Assembly (NCBI GenBank): GCA_958295895.1
Contig: CATQHI010000011.1
Location: 62,001-126,000, forward strand
From: Saprospiraceae bacterium
Lineage (GTDB): Bacteria; Bacteroidota; Bacteroidia; Chitinophagales; Saprospiraceae
Length of the DNA: 64,000 bases
Direction: 5' to 3'
Shown: positions 17,655 through 26,103 of the stretch, one piece after another
How the letters are laid out: every line of letters starts with the position of its first letter
How positions within the stretch are numbered: position 1 is the first letter of the stretch
Program-made: the position numbers and the translations under genes
Notes under the pieces: model-generated
What the model saw: the letters and a program-made list of their open reading frames with translations, nothing else
Databases searched by the model: none
What the model was told of the DNA's origin: nothing

Positions 17655-19094
17655 TTATTCCTCAGGCCGCGGACCCCACTCCGCCCGCCGCGCTACGTCG
17701 AAGTCCGGATTCACTACCGGCAGCGGAGCGTGCATCTCCCGCAGCCAGTCGTTCAACTGGGCGAGCATAGCCGCCGCCCGCTCGGGTTCGCTGGCCGCTA
17801 GATCGGTAGATTCACTAATGTCGGCGGCTAGATTGTACAACTCCGGCGCCTCGGTATCGAACTGCCGGATCAGTTTGTAGTCCCCCAACCGCAGCGCCGC
17901 CGCCGGCCGCCCGTGGTGGTAGTGCGGATAGTGAAAGTACAGCGGCCGCTCGGCCAGCGTACCACCCTGTAGCACAGGTAGCAAGCTATTACCATCCAGC
18001 GTGTCGGGCCACGCCTCACGCGGCACTCCCGCCACCTCCAGGAAGGTGGGATAGAGATCCATCCCGGTAGCCGGCACCCCGGTCACCCCCACCGGCACCG
18101 TGCCCGGCTGGCGCGCAAACATCGGCACCCGGATGCCCCCCTCGTAGATGCTTCCCTTCTCATCGCGCAGTGGGGCATTGGTGGTAGCGATCACCTCATC
18201 GCTCTTGTCGTAAATCTGCCGCAGGCCGCCATTGTCGCTCGTAAACACGACTAGGGTATTTTCCCGCAGACCGAGCTCATCCAGCCGCGTGATGAGCCGG
18301 CCGAAGTTGCGGTCCACACTCTCCACCATCGCTACGTAGGTCGGATTGTACACCCGGTCCGTAGGTTGCTCCCGCTTCCCCGCCGCGTCTACCATCTCGT
18401 CGGGTGCCTCCAGCGGCACGTGTACCGCGAAGTGACTCAGCACGGCCAGAAACTGCGTATCCCGGTGCGCCTCGATGAAGTCAATCGTCATATCGGTCAG
18501 GATGTCCGTCAGGTACGCCCCGGTATCGGCCGGGTAAGGGGGCGTAAAGTTGATCGGTGGTACGAAGTGTCCCCATCCACCCTGCACGTGGGCCGTATCG
18601 AAGCCCTGCGCCATCGGGGCGTGCTCCGGTCCCCACCCCAGGTGCCACTTGCCAAAGTAGGCCGTTGCGTAGCCCTGCGCTTTGAGCGCCTCGGCGTAGG
18701 TCGTCACCTCACCGGGCAGGTACTGCGTCCGGTTCGTCGGTACGCGCAGCTCCTCGTAGGGCCGCCAGTGACCGGGGATGAAGTCCGTGATTCCCGTCCG
18801 CGCCGGGCTTAACCCACTCATCATTGCCGCCCGACTCGGGCTACACACCGTACTTGGCGCATAGTAATCGGTAAACCGCATGCCCTCATTTGCCACTCGG
18901 TCGATGTTCGGCGTCGGATACCAGGGGTTGCCCTGTACGCCCAGGTCCATCCAGCCCAGATCGTCGACTAGCACGAAGAGGATATTGGGGTGGGGGGGAG
19001 CGGGGGGTGGACCGGTAAGCGGAGCAGCATCCGGGGCGGGGCCGCAGGTGCAGAGTAGAAAGAACAGCGAGAGTCCAGTCAGGTACTTCAGCAT
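17655..19094 (-). CDS. lipoprotein sulfatase (arylsulfatase family)
   Basis: 479 residues. A lipoprotein-type signal (LSLFFLLCTCGPA) precedes the type I sulfatase domain. The formylglycine site is CSPSR with Cys near 84; other landmarks are LVDDLGWMDLG (metal-binding aspartates), GKWHLGWGPEH, FTSDNGG and a C-terminal LRLGDYKLIRQF. Start at 19094 was chosen because it gives the signal; the open frame runs on upstream into low-quality sequence. Acts on sulfated sugars or polysaccharides outside the cytoplasm; the substrate is not evident. A modifying sulfatase-maturation enzyme is not in this window. The lipobox coincides with a copy of the dispersed CGCAGGTGC motif (19043-19051). Confidence 0.95.
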   Translation of the reverse strand: MLKYLTGLSLFFLLCTCGPAPDAAPLTGPPPAPPHPNILFVLVDDLGWMDLGVQGNPWYPTPNIDRVANEGMRFTDYYAPSTVCSPSRAAMMSGLSPARTGITDFIPGHWRPYEELRVPTNRTQYLPGEVTTYAEALKAQGYATAYFGKWHLGWGPEHAPMAQGFDTAHVQGGWGHFVPPINFTPPYPADTGAYLTDILTDMTIDFIEAHRDTQFLAVLSHFAVHVPLEAPDEMVDAAGKREQPTDRVYNPTYVAMVESVDRNFGRLITRLDELGLRENTLVVFTSDNGGLRQIYDKSDEVIATTNAPLRDEKGSIYEGGIRVPMFARQPGTVPVGVTGVPATGMDLYPTFLEVAGVPREAWPDTLDGNSLLPVLQGGTLAERPLYFHYPHYHHGRPAAALRLGDYKLIRQFDTEAPELYNLAADISESTDLAASEPERAAAMLAQLNDWLREMHAPLPVVNPDFDVARRAEWGPRPEE

Positions 19095-19202
19095 TACATG
19101 GTCGGTGTAGTCAGGAGGGATGAAGGTACTAAGCTCGGCTGTCCAACGGGGGTGGGTCATCTGGCCGGCACGGAAGTAGCTCATCAGCTTGGCAACCGGT
19201 TT

Positions 19203-19210
19203 AACTTTGT
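19203..19210 (+). promoter_or_regulatory. possible -7 box for the beta-helix gene
   Basis: TAACTTTG matches TAnnTTTG exactly and points toward the gene at 19326, with about 115 bases to the ATG. No clear -33 TTTG at the right distance. The rest of the 19095-19325 divergent gap shows nothing I can name. Confidence 0.3.
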
Positions 19211-19325
19211 TAGGAGCCCGTAATTTGACATTAACCCCCTTGCGGTACCGAAAACACACGCTAGTTTCGTCGCCGCACTTCGGTACCACACGCACCGGAT
19301 TTAGTCACCCATAAGCCTTTCAATC

Positions 19326-21446
19326 ATGTATACACACATCCAGCGGGCAGGACTGCTCCTGCTCTTCTCCCTTCTCACCCAGTTGCTCTGCGCTACGACC
19401 TTCTACGTACGTACCGATGGCAACGATGCTAACGACGGACTGGCGGACAACTCCACCCGCGCCCTACGCACCATCCAGAAGGGCGTCGACAAAATGCGCG
19501 GTGGCGACGTGCTCATCGTAGGCAACGGCACCTACAACACCAGCGGACTCATCTACATCGACGGCAAGAGCGGTACGGCCGCCCAGCGCACCATTATCAA
19601 AGCGCAGAACCGCTGGGGGGCAAAGATCCGCACCGCTAACCTTTACGGGGCCATCGAGGTGCGCAACAGCAGCTACATCACCATCCAGAATTTTGACGTC
19701 GGTCACCAATTTCCCACCGACGGCAGCAAGAACCAGGGAAGCGGCATCCAGTCCTTCGATTCGGATTACGTCAACGTTCTGGATAATTACGTGCACGACT
19801 GCGGCTGCGGCGGCATCAGCTTCCGGGAGGGTGACTACGCCACCATCCAGGGTAACGTGACGCGGGATAACGCTAAGCTCAGCCGCTACAACTGCAGTGG
19901 CATCAGCGTCTACCAGCCCGAACAGCTCAATAACAACAGTGGCTTCCACATCGTAATCCGCCGCAACGTAAGCTTCGAAAACGAGTGCACCCTCCCCTTC
20001 GACGTGGGGGCCGGCACCTTCGCCAAGCCCACCGACGGCAACGGCATCATCCTGGATGACTTTCAGAACAGCCAGCGCACGGGTTACGCCGCCTACAAGG
20101 CGCAGACCCTGGTAGAGAATAATCTAGTGTTCAATAACGGCGGGGCCGGCATCAAGGTCTTCGCCACCGACAACGCCACGATTCGCAACAATACCGCCTG
20201 GCACAACAACCGCATCCTGAAGAACTACTCCGGCACCCCCGGCGATATCGCCGTGACCTACTCCCCGGGCATCTTCGAGGTGTACAACAACGTGTCGGTT
20301 TCCCTCAATGAGGCCGCCTGCTCCGCCCTGGAGTACATCAATAGCCCTAACTACGGCTACATGAATCGCCAGAGCAACCTGCTGGTCGGTACCGTCAAGA
20401 TGCCCAGCGACAACAGCAAGTGGGGGGCCTCGAACGACCTCACCGTTGGGCGTAGCAATCAGGGCTATCCCCAGTTCGCCAACGCCACTACCAGCATCGG
20501 CAGCTTTTCCAGCGTAAATGACTTCGATCAGTATTTCCGCCTGAAGTCGGCTAGTCCTGGTGCAAATAGCGGCAACAATGGCCTGGCCGCCGGCAACGAC
20601 CTCGAGGGCACCACCCGCCCCCAGAACGGTACGGTAGAGCGCGGCTGCTACGAGGGCGCTACGAGTGGGGGTACCTCCGCACCGGTAAACTCCACGACTT
20701 TTATCTACCAGGACGGGCTGGCCAGCGGCTGGTCCAACTGGTCGTACGGCGGCACGGTCACCCTTCAGGACGGCGGCATCAAGAAGAATGGTAGCGTATC
20801 GGCTAAGTTCTACTCTACCACTGGAGGCGGAGCGTTATCGTTCCAGACCTCCAGCGGCAAGACCGGTAGTGGACTACAGAGCATCAAATTCTGGGCGCGC
20901 AAGTGGACCAGTGATGCCAACTACACCGCCCGCTTCCGGGTGCGCACCACGGATGAGGCCGCCAACGGCTACGTCAACTTCTCCCCCACCAATACTTTCC
21001 AGGAGTTCACCTTCACCAAGGCGCAGCTCGGCAACCCCGCTACCGTAAAGCGGACGGACTTCGGTGTACCCAACGGTAATACGCTGTGGGTAGATGACGT
21101 GCGGCTGATCTACACCACCAGTAGTCAGGCTACACTATCTCGGGACTTACCCACTCCCTCACAACCCGCCGTCGAGGTGACCACCGCCTCGGCCGAAGTA
21201 TTTCCTAACCCGAGTGACGGCAAGTTCACCGTACTGGTCGAACTGCCTACTGCCCTGGCCGGAGCCCGTCTGCGCCTAGTCGATGGCAGTGGTCGGGTAG
21301 TCGATGAGCTGCACCTCGATCTACTGGCTGGAGCAAACACCCTTCGTTACGACTTTACCTCATCCGAGCTACCGGTGGGTGTGTATACGCTACAACTCAG
21401 CCACGCTACCGGCATGTCCCTACACAAGCGCCTCACTATTGATTGA
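19326..21446 (+). CDS. secreted right-handed beta-helix protein with type IX sorting tail
   Basis: 706 residues. Signal peptide ~1-23. Residues ~30-440 form a parallel beta-helix with repeated strand-turn units (SSYITIQNFDVG, VLDNYVHDCGCGGISF, TIQGNVTRDN, IVIRRNVSFEN, TLVENNLVFNNGGAGIKVFATDNATIRNNTAW). This is typical of pectate-lyase-like polysaccharide lyases and DUF1565 proteins. A beta-rich, carbohydrate-binding-like region at ~455-600 (SGLQSIKFWARKWTS, VNFSPTNTFQEFTFTKAQLG) follows. Residues ~628-706 start AEVFPNPSDGKFTV and match the type A Por secretion tail. It is probably exported by the type IX system and acts on a polysaccharide; no catalytic residue can be assigned with confidence. 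Confidence 0.92.
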   Translation: MYTHIQRAGLLLLFSLLTQLLCATTFYVRTDGNDANDGLADNSTRALRTIQKGVDKMRGGDVLIVGNGTYNTSGLIYIDGKSGTAAQRTIIKAQNRWGAKIRTANLYGAIEVRNSSYITIQNFDVGHQFPTDGSKNQGSGIQSFDSDYVNVLDNYVHDCGCGGISFREGDYATIQGNVTRDNAKLSRYNCSGISVYQPEQLNNNSGFHIVIRRNVSFENECTLPFDVGAGTFAKPTDGNGIILDDFQNSQRTGYAAYKAQTLVENNLVFNNGGAGIKVFATDNATIRNNTAWHNNRILKNYSGTPGDIAVTYSPGIFEVYNNVSVSLNEAACSALEYINSPNYGYMNRQSNLLVGTVKMPSDNSKWGASNDLTVGRSNQGYPQFANATTSIGSFSSVNDFDQYFRLKSASPGANSGNNGLAAGNDLEGTTRPQNGTVERGCYEGATSGGTSAPVNSTTFIYQDGLASGWSNWSYGGTVTLQDGGIKKNGSVSAKFYSTTGGGALSFQTSSGKTGSGLQSIKFWARKWTSDANYTARFRVRTTDEAANGYVNFSPTNTFQEFTFTKAQLGNPATVKRTDFGVPNGNTLWVDDVRLIYTTSSQATLSRDLPTPSQPAVEVTTASAEVFPNPSDGKFTVLVELPTALAGARLRLVDGSGRVVDELHLDLLAGANTLRYDFTSSELPVGVYTLQLSHATGMSLHKRLTID

Positions 21447-21509
21447 TTGCTGACATCCTTTTAAGACACTGCACGCAACCAGGGGGGCAGCTAACGCTTT
21501 ATTGATCTC

Positions 21510-22490
21510 ATGCGTTACCTGCTTCCCTTCTTCGTTTTCCTCGGTCTGGCCAATGCTCGACCCGCTACGGGCCTACACGCCCAGGGCACCGCACCTGCGA
21601 CCCCGCCCCCTGCCGATGCTGCCTTTCAGGTCCCGACCACGGAAGATACTAGCTTACTGTGGCGGATCACCTCCCCGGATAGTGACACCGCCCGCGCCAG
21701 CTACCTCTTCGGTACTATTCACCTAATTCCTACGGAAGACTACTTCCTGGAATCGACCGTAGTGCGGGCCATCAACGATGCCGACGAGGTATACTTCGAG
21801 ATCGACCCCCGCGATATGCAGGACCCCACCAAGATGATGGGGCTGATGGGGCAGATCAAGATGCGCGGCGACACCAGTCTACAGGACCTCCTGCCGCAGG
21901 CGCGCTACGATAGTATCGCCGAATACTTCTCGGCCACGGGTATGCCGATGTTCTTTTTGGAGAAAATGAAGCCGATGTTTCTCTCGGCCATGGTGGGACA
22001 GGACATGAGCGCCGGCAACCCCCTCATGGGTGGCGACAGCAAGATGAAGAGCTACGAGCTAGAGCTGAGCGAGCTGGCCGAAGCCGCCGATAAGCCTATC
22101 GGCGGACTGGAGACCATGGACTTCCAGTTGGCCCTCTTCGATAGCATCCCCTACTCCGTGCAGGCTGAAATGCTGTACCGCGCCGTAGCCACCGATATGG
22201 CCGGCGAGATGGGCGAAACGGATAGCGAGTTCGAGGAGATGGTGGCCATGTACCGCCGCCACGCCGTGGCGGAGATGTCGCAGCTGATCACCGATCAGAG
22301 CGCCGGCTACGGAAACTTCGAGGAGCTGCTCGTGGTGCGCCGTAACGAGAGCTGGGTACCCATCATCACCGAGCGACTGGCCGCTACCCCTACGCTCTAC
22401 GCCGTAGGTGCCGGTCACCTGGGGGGTGAGCGTGGGGTCATCGCTTTACTACGTGCCGGTGGCCTCACGGTGGAGCCGGTTTACCCCTAA
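21510..22490 (+). CDS. TraB/GumN family protein
   Basis: 326 residues with an N-terminal signal peptide. The family pattern is clear: SYLFGTIHLIPTEDYFLESTVVRAINDADEVYFEIDP near 68-100, GLETMDFQLALFDSIP near 200, and YAVGAGHLGGERGVIALLRAGGLTVEPV at the end, including the paired GTxH and GxGHL motifs. The TraB fold is related to the Tiki/EreA metalloenzymes, so a peptidase or hydrolase role outside the cytoplasm is plausible. The stop TAA is followed two codons later, in the same reading frame, by the GTG start of argB. Confidence 0.92.
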   Translation: MRYLLPFFVFLGLANARPATGLHAQGTAPATPPPADAAFQVPTTEDTSLLWRITSPDSDTARASYLFGTIHLIPTEDYFLESTVVRAINDADEVYFEIDPRDMQDPTKMMGLMGQIKMRGDTSLQDLLPQARYDSIAEYFSATGMPMFFLEKMKPMFLSAMVGQDMSAGNPLMGGDSKMKSYELELSELAEAADKPIGGLETMDFQLALFDSIPYSVQAEMLYRAVATDMAGEMGETDSEFEEMVAMYRRHAVAEMSQLITDQSAGYGNFEELLVVRRNESWVPIITERLAATPTLYAVGAGHLGGERGVIALLRAGGLTVEPVYP

Positions 22491-22496
22491 GCTTCG

Positions 22497-23264
22497 GTGG
22501 TCGTACTCAAGATCGGCGGCAACGTCATTAATAACCCCGCTACCCTGCACGAGGCGTTGGACTACTTCGCCGGGCTGATCGAGCCGGCGGTACTAGTGCA
22601 CGGCGGCGGACGGCGGGCCAGTCAGGTCATCACCGCCATGGGGCACGAGCCGGTACTGATCGACGGGCGGCGCGTCACGGATCGGGCTACGCTGGAGATC
22701 GTCACGATGGTCTACGCCGGTCTACTTAATAAAGACATCGTGGCTCAGCTGCAGTCCCGGGGCTGCAATGCAATCGGTCTGAGCGGTGCGGACGGGAACG
22801 CGGTACAGGCCACCAAGCGGCCGGTGGGGAAAATTGACTACGGCTTCGCGGGTGATGTGACAGCAGTGAATGCGGCCCTGCTCGACGCGCTACTACGCCT
22901 AGGGATGCAGCCCGTGCTCTGCCCCATCACCCACGATCACCACGGGCAACTCCTGAATACGAACGCAGATACCATCGCTACGGAGACCGCCGTGGCGCTA
23001 GCCGGGCAGGGGCACGGGGTGCGCTTGCAGTACTGTTTTGAGCTACCGGGGGTACTAAAGGACATTCACGATCCTTCCTCCATCATACCGCAGCTTACCC
23101 CTCAGCATTATGCCGCACTGCGTGAGGAAGGCACCATCGCGGGCGGTATGCTACCAAAACTAGACAACGCCTTTCGGGCGGTGGACGCAGGTGCAACGGA
23201 AGTGGTGATCGGCGGACTGGCCGAGCTACGGCAGGGGGGCGGCACCCGCTGCGTGCCGGGCTAA
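22497..23264 (+). CDS. argB: acetylglutamate kinase
   Basis: 255 residues. Phosphorylates N-acetylglutamate in the second step of arginine synthesis. The N-terminal VVLKIGGNVI, HGGGRRASQVITAMGHEPVLIDGRRVTD, GLSGADGNAV and TNADTIATETAVAL match the amino-acid kinase fold with ATP and substrate sites. The closing GGGTRCV is the usual end. No ATG is available: the start is a GTG at 22497. Other arginine genes are absent, so this is an unlinked copy or the tail of a two-gene unit with TraB/GumN. It overlaps the convergent rfbD gene by 39 bases. Confidence 0.95.
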   Translation: MVVLKIGGNVINNPATLHEALDYFAGLIEPAVLVHGGGRRASQVITAMGHEPVLIDGRRVTDRATLEIVTMVYAGLLNKDIVAQLQSRGCNAIGLSGADGNAVQATKRPVGKIDYGFAGDVTAVNAALLDALLRLGMQPVLCPITHDHHGQLLNTNADTIATETAVALAGQGHGVRLQYCFELPGVLKDIHDPSSIIPQLTPQHYAALREEGTIAGGMLPKLDNAFRAVDAGATEVVIGGLAELRQGGGTRCVPG

Positions 23265-24107
23265 TTTATCCATACAGCTAGTCAGGGCCTCGCGCCAGTG
23301 GCGGGGCGTGCCTACCGTGGCGGCGATCTTACGGGTATCCAGTACACTGTAGGATGGGCGCTTGGCCGGCGTGGGGTACTGTTCGGTCATGATGGGGCGG
23401 ACGGTGCACTCGATTCCTCCCATGGTGTGCACGGCTTTTGCCAGGTCGTACCAGCTGCATACCCCACTATTGGCAAAGTTATAGATACCCGGCGGGGCGC
23501 CGGAGGCCGAGAGCTGCATGGCCGCCGCGGCCAGGTCGCCGGCGTAGGTGGGAGAGCCTACCTGATCGCAGACGATCCCCAGTTCCTCCCGCTCCCGACC
23601 CAGCCGAAGCATGGTACGCACGAAATTGTGCCCGTACTCGGCGTACACCCAACTGGTGCGAATCACGTACGCACCGGGGTGATGACGCAGCACCTCATTC
23701 TCGCCCTCTAGCTTAGTGCGCGCATAGACACTGGTACCCAGGGTGCGATCGGTCTCCCGCAGGGGGCGGTTATATCCGTCGGCGTAGACGTAGTCGGTAC
23801 TGAAATGCACAAACGCAATGCCGGCCTCCTGACAGGCGGCGGCCAGGCGGCGGGCGCCCTCCACGTTAATGGCTGCGGCCCGGGCGGGTTCTGATTCGGC
23901 GCGGTCGACGGCGGTGTAGGCCGCCGCGTTAAAACAGATGTTGGGGCGGGCCTCCGCCAGGGCTACGCGCAGGTCCTCCGGGCGGGTGATGTCGAGGCTG
24001 GAACGGTTGTAGGCAAAGATGCGCCAGTCGTTGGGGGCGGCCTTAGCCGCTCCGATCAACTTCTGACCCAGTTGGCCACCCGCTCCGCAGATCATGATAC
24101 GTTGCAT
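23226..24107 (-). CDS. rfbD: dTDP-4-dehydrorhamnose reductase
   Basis: 293 residues of the extended short-chain dehydrogenase fold. NAD(P) binding GAGGQLGQKL at 7-16, FVHFSTDYVYADG near 98-110 and the catalytic YARTK are present. It makes dTDP-L-rhamnose, a precursor of surface polysaccharides. The other rml/rfb genes are not here, so this copy is separate from the main cluster. A TACCTTCG box lies five bases before its ATG, and the gene diverges from the small conserved gene at 24155. Confidence 0.94.
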   Translation of the reverse strand: MQRIMICGAGGQLGQKLIGAAKAAPNDWRIFAYNRSSLDITRPEDLRVALAEARPNICFNAAAYTAVDRAESEPARAAAINVEGARRLAAACQEAGIAFVHFSTDYVYADGYNRPLRETDRTLGTSVYARTKLEGENEVLRHHPGAYVIRTSWVYAEYGHNFVRTMLRLGREREELGIVCDQVGSPTYAGDLAAAAMQLSASGAPPGIYNFANSGVCSWYDLAKAVHTMGGIECTVRPIMTEQYPTPAKRPSYSVLDTRKIAATVGTPRHWREALTSCMDKLARHAAGAAPLP

Positions 24108-24112
24108 TGGCG

Positions 24113-24120
24113 CGAAGGTA
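24113..24120 (-). promoter_or_regulatory. TACCTTCG box before rfbD
   Basis: On the minus strand TACCTTCG is followed by five bases and the rfbD ATG at 24107. One base away from the exact TACCTTTG seen at DoxX and DUF6909. Confidence 0.45.
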
Positions 24121-24128
24121 AGAATCCC

Positions 24129-24136
24129 TACTTTTG
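24129..24136 (+). promoter_or_regulatory. TACTTTTG box before the 24155 gene
   Basis: An exact TAnnTTTG match 18 bases before the ATG at 24155. It is back to back with the rfbD box, so the two genes appear to have overlapping divergent promoters. Confidence 0.45.
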
Positions 24137-24154
24137 CTCCAAACCCTACTGCCC

Positions 24155-24439
24155 ATGCGCATCATCGGCCGCCTGCCGGATCCCCGGATGCAGATCACCG
24201 TGTTCGAAAACGACGGCCGCTTCCCGGTTCAATTCGAGCTAGGGGGCATCACGCAGGTGTACCGCTTCCGCAAGGGGGACGGGCTCGGCAACTTCGGTCA
24301 GCTGCGCACCCACGTCGATGAGTCGTTTCGCACCGCCGTACTGGAGCAGTTTACGGCCATGCAGCGGATCCAGGCCGGGGTCATTGAGCGTATCCACCCC
24401 CCTGAGTCTACTTCCGGTGACCTGCCCGAGATCATTTAA
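24155..24439 (+). CDS. small hypothetical protein
   Basis: 94 residues, no signal or membrane segment. Composition and strand pattern (MQITVFENDGRFPVQFELGGITQVYRFRKG) suggest a small beta-rich domain followed by a helix (RTAVLEQFTAMQRIQAGVIERI). I do not recognise a named family, but position directly before lpxD (14 bases) and normal codon use support it as a real gene of the same unit. Start chosen at 24155 to follow the promoter-like box. Confidence 0.72.
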   Translation: MRIIGRLPDPRMQITVFENDGRFPVQFELGGITQVYRFRKGDGLGNFGQLRTHVDESFRTAVLEQFTAMQRIQAGVIERIHPPESTSGDLPEII

Positions 24440-24453
24440 TCCCCTCACCCTCC

Positions 24454-25485
24454 ATGCAAATTTCCGCCGCCGCCCTGGCCCAACTGATCGACGCGACCGT
24501 AGAGGGCGACCCCGAGGTGATCATCACCGGGCCGGCCCGCATCGAGGAGGCCGCCGCCGGCCAGATCACCTTCCTGGCTAACCCCGCCTACGAGCACCAC
24601 CTCTACCAGACCCAGGCCACGGCCGTCCTCGTGAGCCGGGAATTTAAACCTAAGACCGCCATCTCCCCTACCCTGCTCCGCGTCGACAACGTCTACGAAA
24701 CCGTCAGCGAGCTCCTGCAGGTATACCAGCGCGATCGGGTCAGCCAGACGCCGCGGCAAGTAAGCCAGCACGCCTGCGTGGCCGACTCCGCCAGCCTGGG
24801 CGAGGAGGTACGTATCGGTAAGTTCACGGTCGTGAGTGAGGGAGCCACGATCGGAGCGGGTACCGTAGTGCAGGACCAGGTATTTATCGGCCCCAACGTA
24901 CGCATCGGTAGCAACTGCCTCATCTATCCGGGGGCGCGGGTGCTGCGCGACTGCGTGATCGGCAACGACTGCGTGCTGCACGCTAACGTGGTGATCGGGG
25001 CCGATGGCTTCGGTTTCCTGCCCGACGGCGAGGGCAACTACCGCAAGGTGCCCCAGGTGGGCAACGTAGTGATCGAGGACGACGTAGAGATCGGCTCCAA
25101 TACGACCATCGACCGGGCCACGATGGGTGCGACGCTCATCCGCCGCGGTGTCAAGCTCGACAACCTCATCCAGATCGGCCACAACGTAGAGGTCGGCGCC
25201 AACACCGTCATGGCCGCCCAGGCCGGCGTAGCGGGCTCCACCAAGATCGGGGCCAACTGCCGCATTGGGGGCCAGGTCGGCTTCGCCGGTCACCTCACCA
25301 TCGCCGATGGGACCAACCTGCAGGCCCAGGCCGGGGTAGCCAGGCACATTAGGGAACCGAACCAGGCCCTGGGGGGCTCGCCCGCCTTCGGCTACCGCGA
25401 CTGGATTAAAAGCTCCATCCTGCACACCCGCCTGCCGGAGCTCTACAAGCGCATCGCCCGGCTGGAAAAACGGCTCGAAGAATGA
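24454..25485 (+). CDS. lpxD: UDP-3-O-(3-hydroxyacyl)glucosamine N-acyltransferase
   Basis: 343 residues. Adds the N-linked hydroxy-acyl chain in lipid A synthesis. N-terminal uridine-binding domain (ITGPARIEEAAAGQITFLANPAYEHHLYQT) to about residue 100, then the left-handed beta-helix with hexapeptide repeats (IGKFTVVSEGATIGAGTVVQDQVFIGPNVRIG). The catalytic His lies in IQIGHNVEVG near 235, and a C-terminal helix follows. It overlaps the next gene, pduO, by four bases (ATGA), so they are coupled. Confidence 0.97.
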   Translation: MQISAAALAQLIDATVEGDPEVIITGPARIEEAAAGQITFLANPAYEHHLYQTQATAVLVSREFKPKTAISPTLLRVDNVYETVSELLQVYQRDRVSQTPRQVSQHACVADSASLGEEVRIGKFTVVSEGATIGAGTVVQDQVFIGPNVRIGSNCLIYPGARVLRDCVIGNDCVLHANVVIGADGFGFLPDGEGNYRKVPQVGNVVIEDDVEIGSNTTIDRATMGATLIRRGVKLDNLIQIGHNVEVGANTVMAAQAGVAGSTKIGANCRIGGQVGFAGHLTIADGTNLQAQAGVARHIREPNQALGGSPAFGYRDWIKSSILHTRLPELYKRIARLEKRLEE

Positions 25486-26021
25486 AGATCTATACCCGTA
25501 CCGGCGATCAGGGGCAAACCGGCCTCTACAGCGGCCGCCGTGTAAGCAAGGCCGATCCCCGCGTAGAGGCCTACGGAACGGTGGATGAGCTCAACGCCTG
25601 CCTGGGCCTGCTGCGCGATCACCTGGAGCCCCTCGACCCGGACCGCACCCGCGTCCGCGCCCAGTTGCTCGTACAGCAGCAGCTGCTTTTTGCCCTCGGT
25701 GCCGCCCTGGCCGACGATCGGGAGGGACTGGCCTACCGGGTGCCGGACAACGCCGCCGCCGAGCTTGAGTCGCACGTGGACGGCATGGACGCCGAACTAC
25801 CCAAAATGACCCATTTCATCCTGCCGGGGGGAAGTAAGAGTGTGAGTTTTGCCCACCTGGCACGCACCGTTTGCCGCCGCGCCGAACGGCGTACCGTAGA
25901 AGTAGCGCAGGTGGACCCCGCCGTGATCGTATACCTGAACCGGCTGAGCGACTACCTCTTCGTGCTGTCGCGCTACCTGGGCAAAGTAGAGGGGGTGGAG
26001 GAGGTTCGGTGGAACCCGTAA
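25482..26021 (+). CDS. pduO: cob(I)yrinic acid a,c-diamide adenosyltransferase (PduO type)
   Basis: 179 residues. Transfers the adenosyl group of ATP to cob(I)alamin. Hallmarks: YTRTGDQGQTGLYSGRRVSKADPRVEAYGTVDELNACLG at the N-terminus (ATP binding), FILPGG, RTVCRRAERR and YLNRLSDYLFVLSRYLG. The four-base overlap with lpxD indicates translational coupling despite unrelated pathways. No B12-dependent mutase gene is in the window. The end of the gene is followed by 82 bases before the sulfatase. Confidence 0.96.
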   Translation: MKIYTRTGDQGQTGLYSGRRVSKADPRVEAYGTVDELNACLGLLRDHLEPLDPDRTRVRAQLLVQQQLLFALGAALADDREGLAYRVPDNAAAELESHVDGMDAELPKMTHFILPGGSKSVSFAHLARTVCRRAERRTVEVAQVDPAVIVYLNRLSDYLFVLSRYLGKVEGVEEVRWNP

Positions 26022-26103
26022 TACGATACCGGCCGAAGGTAGCCGCCAATACCATCGCCCGCTACATCAACGGACTCATCATTAACGCAACACCGAAGTG
26101 AGC

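Noticed and set aside
19222-19228. TAATTTG as -7 box for the beta-helix gene
   Set aside because: One base short of TAnnTTTG, and without a -33 partner; TAACTTTG at 19203 is the better candidate.
24445-25425. Long antisense open frame opposite lpxD (326 codons)
   Set aside because: Shadow of a high-GC gene: lpxD has the beta-helix repeats and catalytic His in the plus frame, and the antisense product has no recognisable fold.
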